Positions 36,535 to 45,810 of a stretch of DNA of 64,000 nucleotides are shown one piece after another. Under the pieces are notes generated by a model. That model saw only the letters and a list, made by a program, of their open reading frames with translations, was not told the origin of the DNA and did no database searches. The DNA is taken from NCBI RefSeq assembly GCF_000517405.1, contig NZ_CP006568.1, forward strand, positions 496,001 through 560,000, given 5' to 3'. The position numbers were made by a program, and so were the translations under genes. This DNA is from Candidatus Sodalis pierantonius str. SOPE (GTDB taxonomy: Bacteria > Pseudomonadota > Gammaproteobacteria > Enterobacterales > Enterobacteriaceae). The stretch's first letter is position 1, and every line of letters begins with the position of its first letter.

Positions 36535-38394
36535 ATGCCACATGCTATCGACTATTTCAACCGCCTGAATCAGGATTATCTGGCGGTGCACCAGGCCAAA
36601 GAAGACCTGTTCTGGCAACACTATATGGGCACGGGCGGAGCGGAGGTGTCAGGGCGATTCGCCGCGGCGGAAACTGCCTACAAACGCTTTATCGCCGAGC
36701 CAACGCGCCCCGCCGAGTTGCGCCATTTAATCAGCCAGCTGGCGACGGCGCCGTCTTCGCCCGAACGGGATCAGATGTTGCATGGCTTACGCGGCTGGGC
36801 GCGTTTTTTTGATTGCAACGTCATCGAAGATCCGCTGGCGCAGGGGTTGATGGATGAGATTATCGCCGCAGAGAACGATCTTTACGCGCGGCGTAAAACG
36901 CTCACGCTCAAGCATCTGTTGGCCGAGCAGGACCCACCCGTCGCCGCGACCCTGGGCGAATTGCTGACCAATCAGGCCAATAACGACAGCGAACGCTGCC
37001 GGCAAAGTTCGCAGCAGGCGCTACGGGATTTGGAGCAGTGGCTATTGCATAACGGTTTTCCCGAACTGGTCAGCCTGCGTAACCGCTTCGCCCGGCAGAT
37101 GGGCTACCGCAATTTTTTTGATTATAAGGTAAACAAAACCGAGCAGATGACGCCGGAGCAGCTGTTCGCTATCCTCGACAGCTTCGAGCTGCAGACCCGC
37201 GACGGCATGCAGGCCAGCCTGCGGCGGCTGGCGAGCGAAAAGGGCGATGCGGCGCTGGCGCCCTGGAATATTCGCTACGCCAGCGCCGGCGATGTAACCC
37301 GGCAGTTGGATCCCTACTTGCCGTTTGCCGATTCGCTACGCAGCTGGGTGGACAGTTTCAAGCGGCTGCATATCGGTTTCAACGGCGCGCGCATGCAGCT
37401 GGATCTGCTGGTGCGGCAGGGTAAATATGAAAACGGTTTTATGCACGGCTCGGTGCCGTCGTTTCTGTCGCAGGGCACTTGGGTGCCGGCGCGTATCAAT
37501 TTTACCAGCCTGGCGCGGCCCGATCAGCTCGGCAGCGGCATTAGCGGCATTGCCACCTTATTCCATGAAGGGGGACATGCTGCCCATTTCGCCAATATCC
37601 GCCAGAATGCGCCCTGCTTTTCACAGGAGTTTCCGCCCACTTCAATGGCCTATGCAGAAACGCAATCAATGTTTTGCGACAGTCTGCTTGACGATGCGGA
37701 CTGGTTGAAACGCTACGCTGTCAACGATCGTGGCGAGGCGGTATCGGACGCGCTTATCCACGACGCTATCGCCGCGCGCCAGCCGATGCGCGCTTTTAAC
37801 GAGCGCCATATTCTGCTGGTGCCCTATTTTGAGTGGGCGCTGTATCAATGGGATGACGCACAATTAACGCCTGAGGCCATCACCCGTCTGGCGCGGGACA
37901 ATGAACGGCGCATCCTGGGCATCGACGGCAGTCCACGGCCAACCATGGCGATCCCACATTTGCTGTCGCAGGAGTCCGCCTGCTCCTATCAAGGCTACTT
38001 ACTGGCGCTGATGGCGGTGGAACAGACCCGGCGTTTCTTTATGCAGCGTGACGGTTACCTGACCGATAATCCGGCGATTGGGCCGAGTTTGGCGCGGCAT
38101 TATTGGCAACCGGGCAACAGCGTCAGCCATGACGCCACGCTGGTCAGTCTGACCGGCGAAGGCTTTAATCCGGCCTATCTGGCCAACGTCTGCAATCAGA
38201 CCGTCGAGCAGGCGTGGCGGCAGGCGCAGGACTGCATGGCTCAGGCGCAGACGCGTCCCCAACCGCCGGTGGATTTCGCCTGGCAGGCCGAGATACAGGT
38301 CGTGGATGGCGATGAGGTGCTGGCAAGCAATGCCGAGGGAGATGACACGGTGTGCCGGCAATTCGCGCAAGCGATACAGCGGCGCTACGGCTGA
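36535..38394 (+). CDS. M3-family zinc metallopeptidase (oligoendopeptidase-like)
   Basis: Cytosolic oligopeptidase, 619 residues, no signal peptide. The zinc site HEGGH is at residues 344-348 and the third ligand is Glu375 in AYAETQSMF, the spacing expected for M3/thimet-type enzymes. Other features are GYRNFFDYKVNKTEQM upstream and SYQGYLLALMAVEQTR in the C-terminal domain. Intact; begins 35 bp after broken ybiB. It is not the E. coli neighbour at this position. The physiological peptide substrates are unknown. Confidence 0.9.
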   Translation: MPHAIDYFNRLNQDYLAVHQAKEDLFWQHYMGTGGAEVSGRFAAAETAYKRFIAEPTRPAELRHLISQLATAPSSPERDQMLHGLRGWARFFDCNVIEDPLAQGLMDEIIAAENDLYARRKTLTLKHLLAEQDPPVAATLGELLTNQANNDSERCRQSSQQALRDLEQWLLHNGFPELVSLRNRFARQMGYRNFFDYKVNKTEQMTPEQLFAILDSFELQTRDGMQASLRRLASEKGDAALAPWNIRYASAGDVTRQLDPYLPFADSLRSWVDSFKRLHIGFNGARMQLDLLVRQGKYENGFMHGSVPSFLSQGTWVPARINFTSLARPDQLGSGISGIATLFHEGGHAAHFANIRQNAPCFSQEFPPTSMAYAETQSMFCDSLLDDADWLKRYAVNDRGEAVSDALIHDAIAARQPMRAFNERHILLVPYFEWALYQWDDAQLTPEAITRLARDNERRILGIDGSPRPTMAIPHLLSQESACSYQGYLLALMAVEQTRRFFMQRDGYLTDNPAIGPSLARHYWQPGNSVSHDATLVSLTGEGFNPAYLANVCNQTVEQAWRQAQDCMAQAQTRPQPPVDFAWQAEIQVVDGDEVLASNAEGDDTVCRQFAQAIQRRYG

Positions 38395-38796
38395 GCAAAG
38401 GGCCGGGCGCTATGCGCCGCGCTGTTCGAGGGTACCCCGAGCGGTAGCCTTTGCTGGCCGGGTGAGTTGATTCTCGACGGCGAAGCGCGGGCAGTGCAGC
38501 GGCCGGCGGTGTCGGCGGTGGTCTGCACCATGCAGGCGCTGTCGCTGCGCGGATCGCGCGGCATATCCGTGAGACGGGAAGCGACCGCGCCCTGACTCAG
38601 GGCCACGGCGCAGAGAATAATACCAGCCTTAAAAGAGAGTTTAATACTAATAACTCTATAAACTATATCATAACGGAAGCGTATGATACGCTGGCTGATA
38701 CGATTTTTCTTAGGAAATTTTTGAACGAGACCATCATTTTTTTGATAACACCGTCCCATTATCTTTACACCTGCCGCGGCGTCCGTAGGCGTCGGG
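38395..38796. other. gene-poor stretch with a possible exported-protein remnant
   Basis: On the minus strand around 38655-38575 the frame reads SIKLSFKAGIILCAVALSQG then AVAS, which looks like a signal peptide, but no ATG, GTG or TTG start is well placed and the downstream sequence has no recognisable family. A+T-rich sequence at 38640-38760 may contain the promoter of that former gene. Nothing else is supportable here. Confidence 0.4.
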
Positions 38797-39208
38797 TTAA
38801 CGACGGTTGCGATCGTCGGGACGCACCAGGTCAAAGCGCTGCTGCGCGGAGATGCCAAAATAGGCGCTAGGACCGCCGCCGCGCAGTACCGGCTCCGCGG
38901 CGGCGGTCTGATATACTCCGTCGGCATCCAGTAGCCGGCGATCGATATGCACCGCCACCACTTCCCCTAATACCAGCCAACTGCCGGTTTCGTGGCCGCT
39001 GGCGTCCACCAGCGCAATACACTGACTCAGACGACATTCAAAATTGACCGGACTTTGGGCGACGCGATGGGCCTTCACCCGCTCCCTGCTGGTTCCGGTC
39101 ACATCCGATCACTGATTCCGGTCGCCCGATCAGCGATTCCGATTCTGTCCGATCGCTCATCTTCTGTTCCGCCATACTCTGGAGACTTTTAGCTTCCGGG
39201 GGCATGGC

Positions 39209-40760
39209 ATGGCACGTAAAAAGAAGAAAGCGAGAACGGAAATGTGCATCTATATTAATGTGTTACGTATGAAATCCGAGCAGCGTCGCTCGAATCGCAC
39301 TATCGCAGCAGCGCTCGGCATAGGCTGTACTACCGTGCACGATATCCTCGGCCGATTCACGGTAGCTAACCTGGTCTGGCCATTGCCGGCGGAACTGTCC
39401 CCCGTCGACCTCGACCGCTTGCTCTATCCCGGCAAATCCGGAAAAGTTATCAATACCTTACCCAGCTGGCTTGATATCGATACCGAGTTAAGCCGCAAGG
39501 GCATGACCAAGCAGCTGCTCTGGATGGAAGATCAGTCCGCCGTGGGCGGTGATGCCCTCGGTTACTCACAGTTTTGTGCACTGTTCCGTGACTGGAAAAA
39601 GAAGCAGCGGCGTTCCATGCGCATGGAGCACAAGGCTGGCGAAAAGCTCTTCATCGACTTCTGTGGCCCCACCGTACCTATCGTCAACCCTGCGACCGAT
39701 AGCGTACGCCAGGTCGCTATCTTCGTCGCTGCCATGGGCGTGTCAGGCTATGCGTATATCGAAGCCTGCGAAGGCCAGGACATGGCATCGTGGCTCAACA
39801 CCAATAGCCGCTGCCTGCACTTCATGGGTGGGGTTCCGGAGCTGATGATACCTGATAATCTGCGCAGCGCTGTCAGCACCCCTGACCGCTATGAGCCGGT
39901 CATAAACCAGAGCTACCAGGCGCTGGCAAATCACTATGAGACAGTGGTGCTACCGGCGCGCCCGAGAAAACCGAAAGACAAGGCGAAGGCAGAATCAACT
40001 GTTCAGCTGGTAGAACGCTGGGTTTTGGCCCGGTTGCGTAAACGTAGGTTCTACTCGCTGGCCGAACTCAACCAGGTGATACGAGAACTCAATCATGAGT
40101 TGAATCTGCGCCCGATGCGTCATTACGGCGGACAAAGTCGCCTTGAACGCTTCGAGCAGCTGGACAAACCGGCTCTTGGGCCTCTACCGCCCACACAATG
40201 GGAATACAGTGAGTATCTCGTTGCCCGAGTGGGACCTGATTACCACATAGACTACGGCAAAAACTGGTACTCGGTGCCGCATCCGCTGGTTGGCGAGCGC
40301 GTTGACGTCATCGCCACCCAACGGCTGGTGCAAATCCACCATAAGGGCGTCTGCGTGGCTACGCACCCTCGCAGCGATAACGCCTATAGGCACACGACTC
40401 AGGCGGCGCACATGCCGGCTTAACCATAAGGGGCAGAGTCAGTGTACGCCGGAAAGGCTGTGCAGTTGGGCGCTGTCGGTGGGTGTGTGCACACTGAAAG
40501 TGGTCGAGTCCATCCAAAAGAGCAAAGCCCATCCGGAGCAGGCTTACCGCTCCGTGCTGGGGCTACTCAATCTGCAACGGCGCTATGAGACGACGCGACT
40601 GGAGAAGGCCTGCGCGCTGGCGTTGGAGAAAGGGTGCATTAACCGCTCTTTCATAGCCAACGTATTGAAACACGGTCGTGAAAGTGAGGTCACCCAGGAC
40701 GGAGCCGGCGTATCAATGCTGGTTCACGAAAACCTCCGAGGTCCGGACAGTTATCACTAA
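39209..40760 (+). pseudogene. istA: IstA transposase of IS21 copy 2, one-base insertion
   Basis: Reads through the position that is a stop in copy 1 (VARVGPDYHIDYGK), but an extra T near 40421 (GCCGGCTTAACC against GCCGGCTAACC) creates a TAA after HMPA at 40421-40423. The remaining C-terminus (NHKGQSQ to NLRGPDSYH) follows in the next frame to 40760. Catalytic segments are as in copy 1. Confidence 0.93.
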
Positions 40761-41340
40761 GGAGAATAAATATGGATACACTGTTAATGGCTCTGCGAGA
40801 GCTGAAGTTGTCGGCAATGGTCCAGGCGTTGGAGACGCAACGCGAACTCCCGGGGAGTTATGGGGAGCTGGGGTTCGAGGAGCGGTTGTCGCTGATGGTA
40901 GAATCGGAAAATTTTCATAGAAAAAACAACTACATATTCCGTATTCGACGGCAATCGCAAATGCGCTTGCAGGCAAAACCGGAAGATATCCGTTATATCC
41001 CTAGCCGAGGAGTGACACCGGAACAGATGCGAGATCTGCTAGGGGGACAATATCTGAAATATCAGAAAAGCATACTCATCACGGGGCCGACAGGTACGGG
41101 CAAAACCTGGCTCAGTTGTGCGCTTGGTGAGCAGGCATGCCGGCAGCAATATAGCGTGCGTTACTGGCGAGTGGGTCGGTTGCTGGCCCATCTTCACCAG
41201 TGTCAGGTAGACGGGACCTATCTAAAACAGCTTAAGCAGTTAGAAAAAATAGAGTTACTGATCTTGGACGACGTGGGCCTAGAATCAATAAGTCCGATGC
41301 AGGCAACGATGCTGTTGGAGGTGATGGAAGATCGCTACGA

Positions 41341-42395
41341 GGCTTTGTTGAATAAATCGAACTTTTAGGTGACTGGCGGCTCTGATCACTACATTCGTTT
41401 CAACATCAGGTCCCCATGGCAAAGCAAAAGTTTAAAATTACCAACTGGCCCGCATACAACAATGCGCTCAGGCAGCGGGGGGACCTGACAGTATGGCTTG
41501 ATGAGTCAGCCATTGCTGCATGGACTGAGAGTACACCACCTGAACATCGTGGCCGGCCGCTTCACTACACCGATATGGCCATTACCACGGTTCTGATGAT
41601 AAAGCGCGTGTTTAACCTTTCGCTCCGGGCGTTACAGGGTTTCGTTGACTCAATTTTTAAACTGATGGGGCTGTCGCTGCGCTGCCCAGATTACTCTCTG
41701 GTCAGCCGGCGAGCAAAAACCGTCGACATCAGCATAAAAACGCCAACCCGCGGCGAAATCTCACACCTGGTCATCGATGGCACCGGCCTGAAAGTCTTCG
41801 GCGAAGGCGCATGGAAAGTCAGGCAGCATGGGGCTGAGAGGCGCAGAGTATGGCGCAAGCTTCATCTGGCAGTAGATAGCGTGACACATGAAATTATCTG
41901 TGCCGATTTATCGCTAAGCGGTACGACAGATGCGCAGGCGCTGCCCGGGCTGATTAACCAAACCCACCGGAAAATCAGGGAAGCGTCGGCTGACAGTGCT
42001 TACGATACGCGTTACTGTCATGATGCTCTGCTGAGGAAAAAAATAAAGCCGCTTATCCCACCGCGAAGTGGTGCGCAATATTGGCCAGCTCGATACTATG
42101 AGCGTAACCATGCGGTGGCAAATCAGCATCTGAGCGGCAATAACGATACCTGGAAAAAGAAAGTAGGTTATCACCGGCGTTCACTGGCTGAAACGGCCAT
42201 GTTCCGGTTTAAAACACTTCTGGGTGGTCATCTGAGTCTGCATGACTATGACGCGCAGGTAGGTGAGGCAATGGCAATGGTTAAAGCACTTAACCGGATC
42301 ACACTGTTAGGAATGCCAAACAGCGTCCGCATCATGTAACAATCGCCCTGATAGGGAGGAAGTCGTCACAAATTTCGGATTTATTCAACAAAGCG
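41341..42395 (+). mobile_element. IS5-family (IS903-group) element inside istB of IS21 copy 2
   Basis: 1055 bp with 18-bp inverted repeats GGCTTTGTTGAATAAATC (left) and its complement at the right end, with one mismatch at the last base. The 9-bp target duplication TCGCTACGA is at 41332-41340 and 42396-42404. IS903 is about 1057 bp with the same repeat and duplication size (from memory). Encodes one intact transposase. Confidence 0.95.
41416..42339 (+). CDS. IS903-type DDE transposase
   Basis: 307 residues, the length of the IS903 transposase. DDE residues lie in HLVIDGTGLKVFG (D), REASADSAYDTRYC (D) and SLAETAMFRFKTLLGG (E, with the Y-R-K context of the IS5 family). Start MAKQKFKITNWPAYNNALRQ is typical. 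Undamaged, so this element could still be active. Confidence 0.95.
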   Translation: MAKQKFKITNWPAYNNALRQRGDLTVWLDESAIAAWTESTPPEHRGRPLHYTDMAITTVLMIKRVFNLSLRALQGFVDSIFKLMGLSLRCPDYSLVSRRAKTVDISIKTPTRGEISHLVIDGTGLKVFGEGAWKVRQHGAERRRVWRKLHLAVDSVTHEIICADLSLSGTTDAQALPGLINQTHRKIREASADSAYDTRYCHDALLRKKIKPLIPPRSGAQYWPARYYERNHAVANQHLSGNNDTWKKKVGYHRRSLAETAMFRFKTLLGGHLSLHDYDAQVGEAMAMVKALNRITLLGMPNSVRIM

Positions 42396-43299
42396 TCGCT
42401 ACGACAAAAGCAGCAGCATCCTGACTCAGTCAACTGCCGGTGAAAAAATGGTATGGACTGATAGAAAACCCCACGACAGCTGACGCGTTACTCGATCGGT
42501 TAGTACATCCCAGCTATAGACTGGAACTTAAAGGCGAATCACTACGCAAAGAGCAAGGAGTAGCCAGCACAGGAAAAATAACTAAACCTGAGTCAGAAGA
42601 TGAGCGAACACGTGATCGAATATCACTGGAATGGGTGATCGGAAAATATCGGAATAACTGATCGGATGTCGCCGGAACAGCTGATCGGATACGTCGGAAT
42701 CTGCACTCCCCTTGGACAGGCGTCAGGCCGGCAACGGCAAACTCGTCCTCGCCGGCGGGAAGCGAGGCGGAGGTCTCGTTCATGGTGGCGGCCAGGGGAC
42801 GCATGACCAGATTCCAGACGAATTCGCCGGTGGCGTGGATATTCGCCACGCTATCTTTCCAGCCGGCGCTGGAAAAGCCGATGATCGGCGGATGATAGTT
42901 GAAACAATTGAAAAAGCTGTAGGGTGCCAGATTGCGCTGTCCTTTGGCATTAACCGACGCTATCCAGCCAATGGGCCGCGGGCCGATGATGGCGTTTAAC
43001 GGGTCGTGCGGCAAACCGTGGCCTTGCGCCGGTTCGTAAAAGTAGTGCGAGCTGCGGGTCATATCGGCATCCTCCAGCCAATGCTTACGCCACCATGCGG
43101 CTCACCCGTGCGCAGGCCACATGTCGAATCGTAAAACGTCGATTATAGGCGGCCTGCGGCAGGGCGTGCTTATCCGAGGGTGCCAAGAGCGGGGCCAGAC
43201 CGCGCAGGTCATTCCCGCTCCTGCGCCTTCGATGCGCCCTCTGCACCGGACGTGTGCCGCGTTGGTGCGGCACGGCCGCCATGCGCTGTCAGCGCTACC

Positions 43300-43566
43300 T
43301 TAGCGCAGCTGGCTATCCTTACTGCCGCGGCGATTGTAGCCGGCATAACTCGCTCGATGTTTATCTTGTTCGCGTTGGCAGGTCAGACACAACTGCACGC
43401 CAGGCACCGCAGCACGGCGCGGCTCGGGAATGGGATCGCCGCATTCCTGACAATATTGCGCGCTTACGCCGCCGGTAAGCCCCTGTCGAACGCGCTGTAC
43501 CGCATCGTTGAGAGTGGCATCAATTTGATCCTGCACGGCACCCTTCGGCGCCCATCCACTTGCCAT
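43300..43566 (-). CDS. ybiI: YbiI, DksA/TraR-type zinc-finger protein
   Basis: 88 residues, same length as E. coli YbiI. The four-cysteine zinc finger is CQECGDPIPEPRRAAVPGVQLCLTC, split as CxxC-x17-CxxC, followed by the conserved end GYNRRGSKDSQLR. Start ATG at 43566 has a strong ribosome site GGAGGTGACACC. TraR/DksA proteins bind RNA polymerase in the secondary channel; YbiI's own role is not established. Intact. Confidence 0.93.
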   Translation of the reverse strand: MASGWAPKGAVQDQIDATLNDAVQRVRQGLTGGVSAQYCQECGDPIPEPRRAAVPGVQLCLTCQREQDKHRASYAGYNRRGSKDSQLR

Positions 43567-43660
43567 GGTGTCACCTCCGGCCATTAAGTCAGTGAAAAAA
43601 TGAGTCAGTATAACAAGGCCGACGATCGTGCCGTCAGCCTTTAGGGTATTACGCAAGCCC

Positions 43661-43680
43661 GTGCCAACCCGCGTTGGCAC
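43661..43680 (-). terminator. hairpin after dps
   Basis: 8-bp perfect stem GTGCCAAC / GTTGGCAC with a 4-nt loop, 11 bp beyond the dps stop. No T run follows on the minus strand, so it may be an RNA 3'-end stabiliser rather than a full intrinsic terminator. Confidence 0.4.
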
Positions 43681-43690
43681 TGACGCGGAT

Positions 43691-44194
43691 TTATTCGATG
43701 TTAGACTTGATAAACCACAGGAATTTATCCAGGTCACGGGAAGCCGCGGTGAAGATATCAGCCGTATCCTCATCCTCAACTTCGGTGATCGCCTTGCGTA
43801 CATCGTTAGCGACAATACCATAACGGTCGGCCAGGGCTTTCAAATGATCCTGCACCGTATGGATGGTGGTCGGATAGCTTTTCAGCGGGGTTTTATCATT
43901 GGTCACCTGTAACGTACCCAACGCGACCCCGCCCAATTGCACCACGCGTTCGGCAATCGTATCCTGATGGTCAAGAATAGCGGTACGGAAACCGTCCAGC
44001 ATTTCATGCACGCCAATAAAGTTGTTCCCACGCATATTCCAATGCGCCTGTTTTGTGATTAGCGCCAGATCCACCAGTTCAATCACAATACGGTTAAGCG
44101 TGGCGATAGTCGAGGTTTTAACCTGTTCGTCCACATCATTGCGCGTAAAAATGAGTTCAGAAGATTTCGTTTTAACCAGTTTAGCGGTACTCAT
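43691..44194 (-). CDS. dps: Dps, DNA-binding ferritin-like protein
   Basis: Stationary-phase nucleoid protein and miniferritin that oxidises and stores iron with H2O2. 167 residues as in E. coli, with the inter-subunit ferroxidase ligands conserved at His51, His63, Asp67, Asp78 and Glu82. The N-terminal DNA-binding tail MSTAKLVKTKSSEL keeps its lysines. Start follows AAGAGGATGAGT. A TATAAT on the minus strand at 44253-44258 is a plausible -10 box; no good -35 lies upstream, as expected for sigma-S or activated promoters. Intact. Confidence 0.97.
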   Translation of the reverse strand: MSTAKLVKTKSSELIFTRNDVDEQVKTSTIATLNRIVIELVDLALITKQAHWNMRGNNFIGVHEMLDGFRTAILDHQDTIAERVVQLGGVALGTLQVTNDKTPLKSYPTTIHTVQDHLKALADRYGIVANDVRKAITEVEDEDTADIFTAASRDLDKFLWFIKSNIE

Positions 44195-44522
44195 AATTAC
44201 TCATCCTCTTATTAGTTCGTAACGGCTCGTTTTTAATTTCATTCAGATAATAATTATAGCAGCGATTTAGAATCTTACTCCCTATCAAAGCTATCGCTGA
44301 TTTATTATCTTAATTGACTTGGCCGCGGCCGCATCCGCTGCCACGACAGTCTCTCGCCTATTACCGCCGGAAATGACGGTGAGGCAATGACACCCTCTGG
44401 CGCCGTCCACGCCGGCGTGATTGGCGCTGCAGGCCCAGCGTACGGCGCTGGCGACGCGCGGTAGTATTACTCGCCGCAACGCTGCCGGCCATGCCATTTA
44501 TTGCAGGACGCGTCATCCCTAT

Positions 44523-44700
44523 CGGCAACATCAGCTCATCAAGCAAGTTGGACATGTCATCCACAGCGGCAACGTTAGCGCATCAAATATGATGGATATG
44601 TCATCGATACCGGCATCTGCCGCCGCATACAGGATGGCGGAGACATTATTTCTACCGACAATATCAGCGCATCAAGCATGCCGACCGTTTGCGCCATGCA
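44523..44700 (-). repeat. four degenerate 44/45-bp tandem repeats
   Basis: Units begin at 44523, 44567, 44611 and 44656 with CGGCAACA-, CGGCAACG-, CGGCATCT- and CGACAATA-type starts and share internal blocks such as AGCGCATCAA. On the minus strand three units translate as related 15-residue repeats (LDELMLPIGMTRPAI, FDALTLPLWMTCPTC, LDALILSVEIMSPPS) and the fourth is only partly similar. This hints at a decayed coding repeat. No unique spacers, so not CRISPR. Confidence 0.6.
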
Positions 44701-44975
44701 GCAGACGGGGGCGCAACAGCAATGCCGGCTGACAGTCAGACCTGTTTATCAGCACTGGCCATGCGCGCGCGTTTTTCGGATGCCGCTACGACGCCGGGGT
44801 TTTGCGCTATCGTCCGCGCTAGCGCCGGTAGGCTGCGCTGCCACGCCCTGCCGACGAGGATGCGGGTAGGGAGTAAGGGCATATTCTATCCTCCTACGAT
44901 TCTTCCCCTTGCGCAACCGCCTCTCACGGGGGCATGATCGCGATAAGGTAGCCAATTTCATAATCAGGGCGCGAC

Positions 44976-45039
44976 TTAGCCGATAGCCAGCGCCATGAGA
45001 GCCAAAATTAGCCGATAGCCAGCGCCATAAGGCGCCAAA
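44976..45039. repeat. two tandem 32-bp repeats
   Basis: TTAGCCGATAGCCAGCGCCAT begins at 44976 and again at 45008, with the following AGAGCCAAAA and AAGGCGCCAAA partly alike. The exact 32-bp period indicates a recent tandem duplication. Confidence 0.7.
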
Positions 45040-45412
45040 AAATTTGAGCAAAGGCTGCGGGGAGCGGCATCAAGACGTATCCCCCCAGCTTCGGCCAATG
45101 CCCCAGCGCGCGCAGGGCCGCCTCGCGCCGCGAGCAACGGTAATGAGGCTAGGGGCGATGAGGTTATAGCCAGCGGGAATAAAAAGCGGCGGGTTTAATG
45201 AAGACATCTTATATTTTCAGTGCAGGTGGCGCTTTTATTCCCCGCTCTTTGGCTCTATTCTTTCCTCGGCAGCGGGATAACGCCCAGGCGGTGGGCGAGA
45301 TATAACTACCGTTTCGGCACCGCGCCGCCACTATTTCTTAAAGGAAGGGAATATATTTTTGGAAACCCACAGAGTGAAGCTGGGTTGGGAATAATTATTA
45401 TTTCGTTTTAAG

Positions 45413-45444
45413 ACCTTTTGCGCGCGGCGCAAAGGTGCTTTTTT
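45413..45444 (+). terminator. intrinsic terminator in the dps-ompX interval
   Basis: ACCTTT-T-GCGC, 3-nt loop, GCGC-AAAGGT, then GC and six T. The stem is 10 bp with one bulge, followed by a T run on the plus strand only. It directly follows the stop (45409-45411) of a short rightward frame. No known gene precedes it, so it implies a present or former short transcript. Confidence 0.65.
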
Positions 45445-45810
45445 CTGCCGTTGAGTGCGAAAATAAGCCCGCCGGCAAGGCATGAAATTAAATACTTATT
45501 AAATAAGATTTCTTTTTATGCCGTTTCGCCTGTACGGAAGCGTGAAAAAAACGTAAAAAGATAGGAAAAATCATCGGTAAAGGTCTATTTTTTAAACGGT
45601 CGATTCGGAATGTTCTGGATATGTTGTAAGGATAAGTAAAGGTCCTTTTGGGACGGCGGTTCAAAACATAAGTAAAATGAATAGGATAGAAGTGTCTGAA
45701 AACTTATGTTACACGATACCTTTATTTAGACAACAATTATTAAGCAAAGTTTCATGCTAGGTTTTGGTATATTTTCATGGTTAGGACGTACATTCACATT
45801 TGAGGTGGTT

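Larger units (their letters stand above)
40772..42661 (+). pseudogene. istB: IstB ATPase of IS21 copy 2, interrupted by IS903-like element
   Basis: Intact through LLEVMEDRYE (Walker A GPTGTGKTW present), then broken at 41340 by the nested element. Homology resumes at 42405 with two further one-base changes (CTGACTCAG for CTGATCAG, and a base lost in AAAATAACTAA), so the normal stop is missed and the frame runs to 42661. Confidence 0.93.
39087..42705 (+). mobile_element. IS21-family element, copy 2, carrying a nested IS903-like element
   Basis: Same termini as copy 1 (TGCTGGTTCC ... GGAATCTGCA), flanked by the 5-bp duplication CTCCC (39082-39086 and 42706-42710). Total 3619 bp, of which 1055 bp is an IS903-type insertion plus its 9-bp duplication. 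The left end lacks 46 bp found in copies 1 and 3, exactly the interval between two 18-bp direct repeats (ATCCGATCACTGATTCCG), so a repeat-mediated deletion is likely. Confidence 0.95.
38797..43062 (-). pseudogene. flavin reductase-like domain protein gene split by IS21 copy 2
   Basis: The N-terminal part is at 42706-43062 (MTRSSHYFYEPAQGHGLPHD, PRPIGWIASVNAKGQRNLAP, FNYHPPIIGFSS, FVWNLVMRPLAATMNETS) and the C-terminal part at 38797-39086 (VKAHRVAQSPVNFECRLSQC to RFDLVRPDDRNRR). Deleting the element and one target copy (CTCCC, sense GGGAG) rejoins VQGERVKAH in frame; the whole is about 213 residues. These FMN-binding split-barrel proteins are NAD(P)H:flavin reductases or relatives. No other damage is seen, so the insertion alone killed the gene. 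Confidence 0.9.
44290..45412. other. 1.1-kb gene-poor stretch between dps and ompX
   Basis: E. coli has rhtA here; I find no trace of it. Several short open frames have no recognisable homology. A rightward frame 45220-45411 (hydrophobic start MQVALLFPALWLYSFLGSG) ends just before an intrinsic terminator. Two repeat arrays lie inside (listed separately). The stretch looks like decayed sequence with a possible short transcript at its right end. Confidence 0.5.

Noticed and set aside
38385..38927. 180-codon minus-strand frame as a real gene
   Set aside because: It has no supported start, mixes an A+T-rich non-coding part with a short signal-like segment, and overlaps the end of the flavin reductase gene; only a remnant is plausible.
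43085..43282. Short minus-strand frame between the flavin reductase and ybiI
   Set aside because: No ribosome site, no recognisable motif, and R/H/A-rich composition typical of random GC-rich sequence.
44523..44700. Possible CRISPR array
   Set aside because: The units are contiguous and degenerate with a 44-45 bp period and no conserved-repeat/unique-spacer alternation; no cas genes occur in the window.
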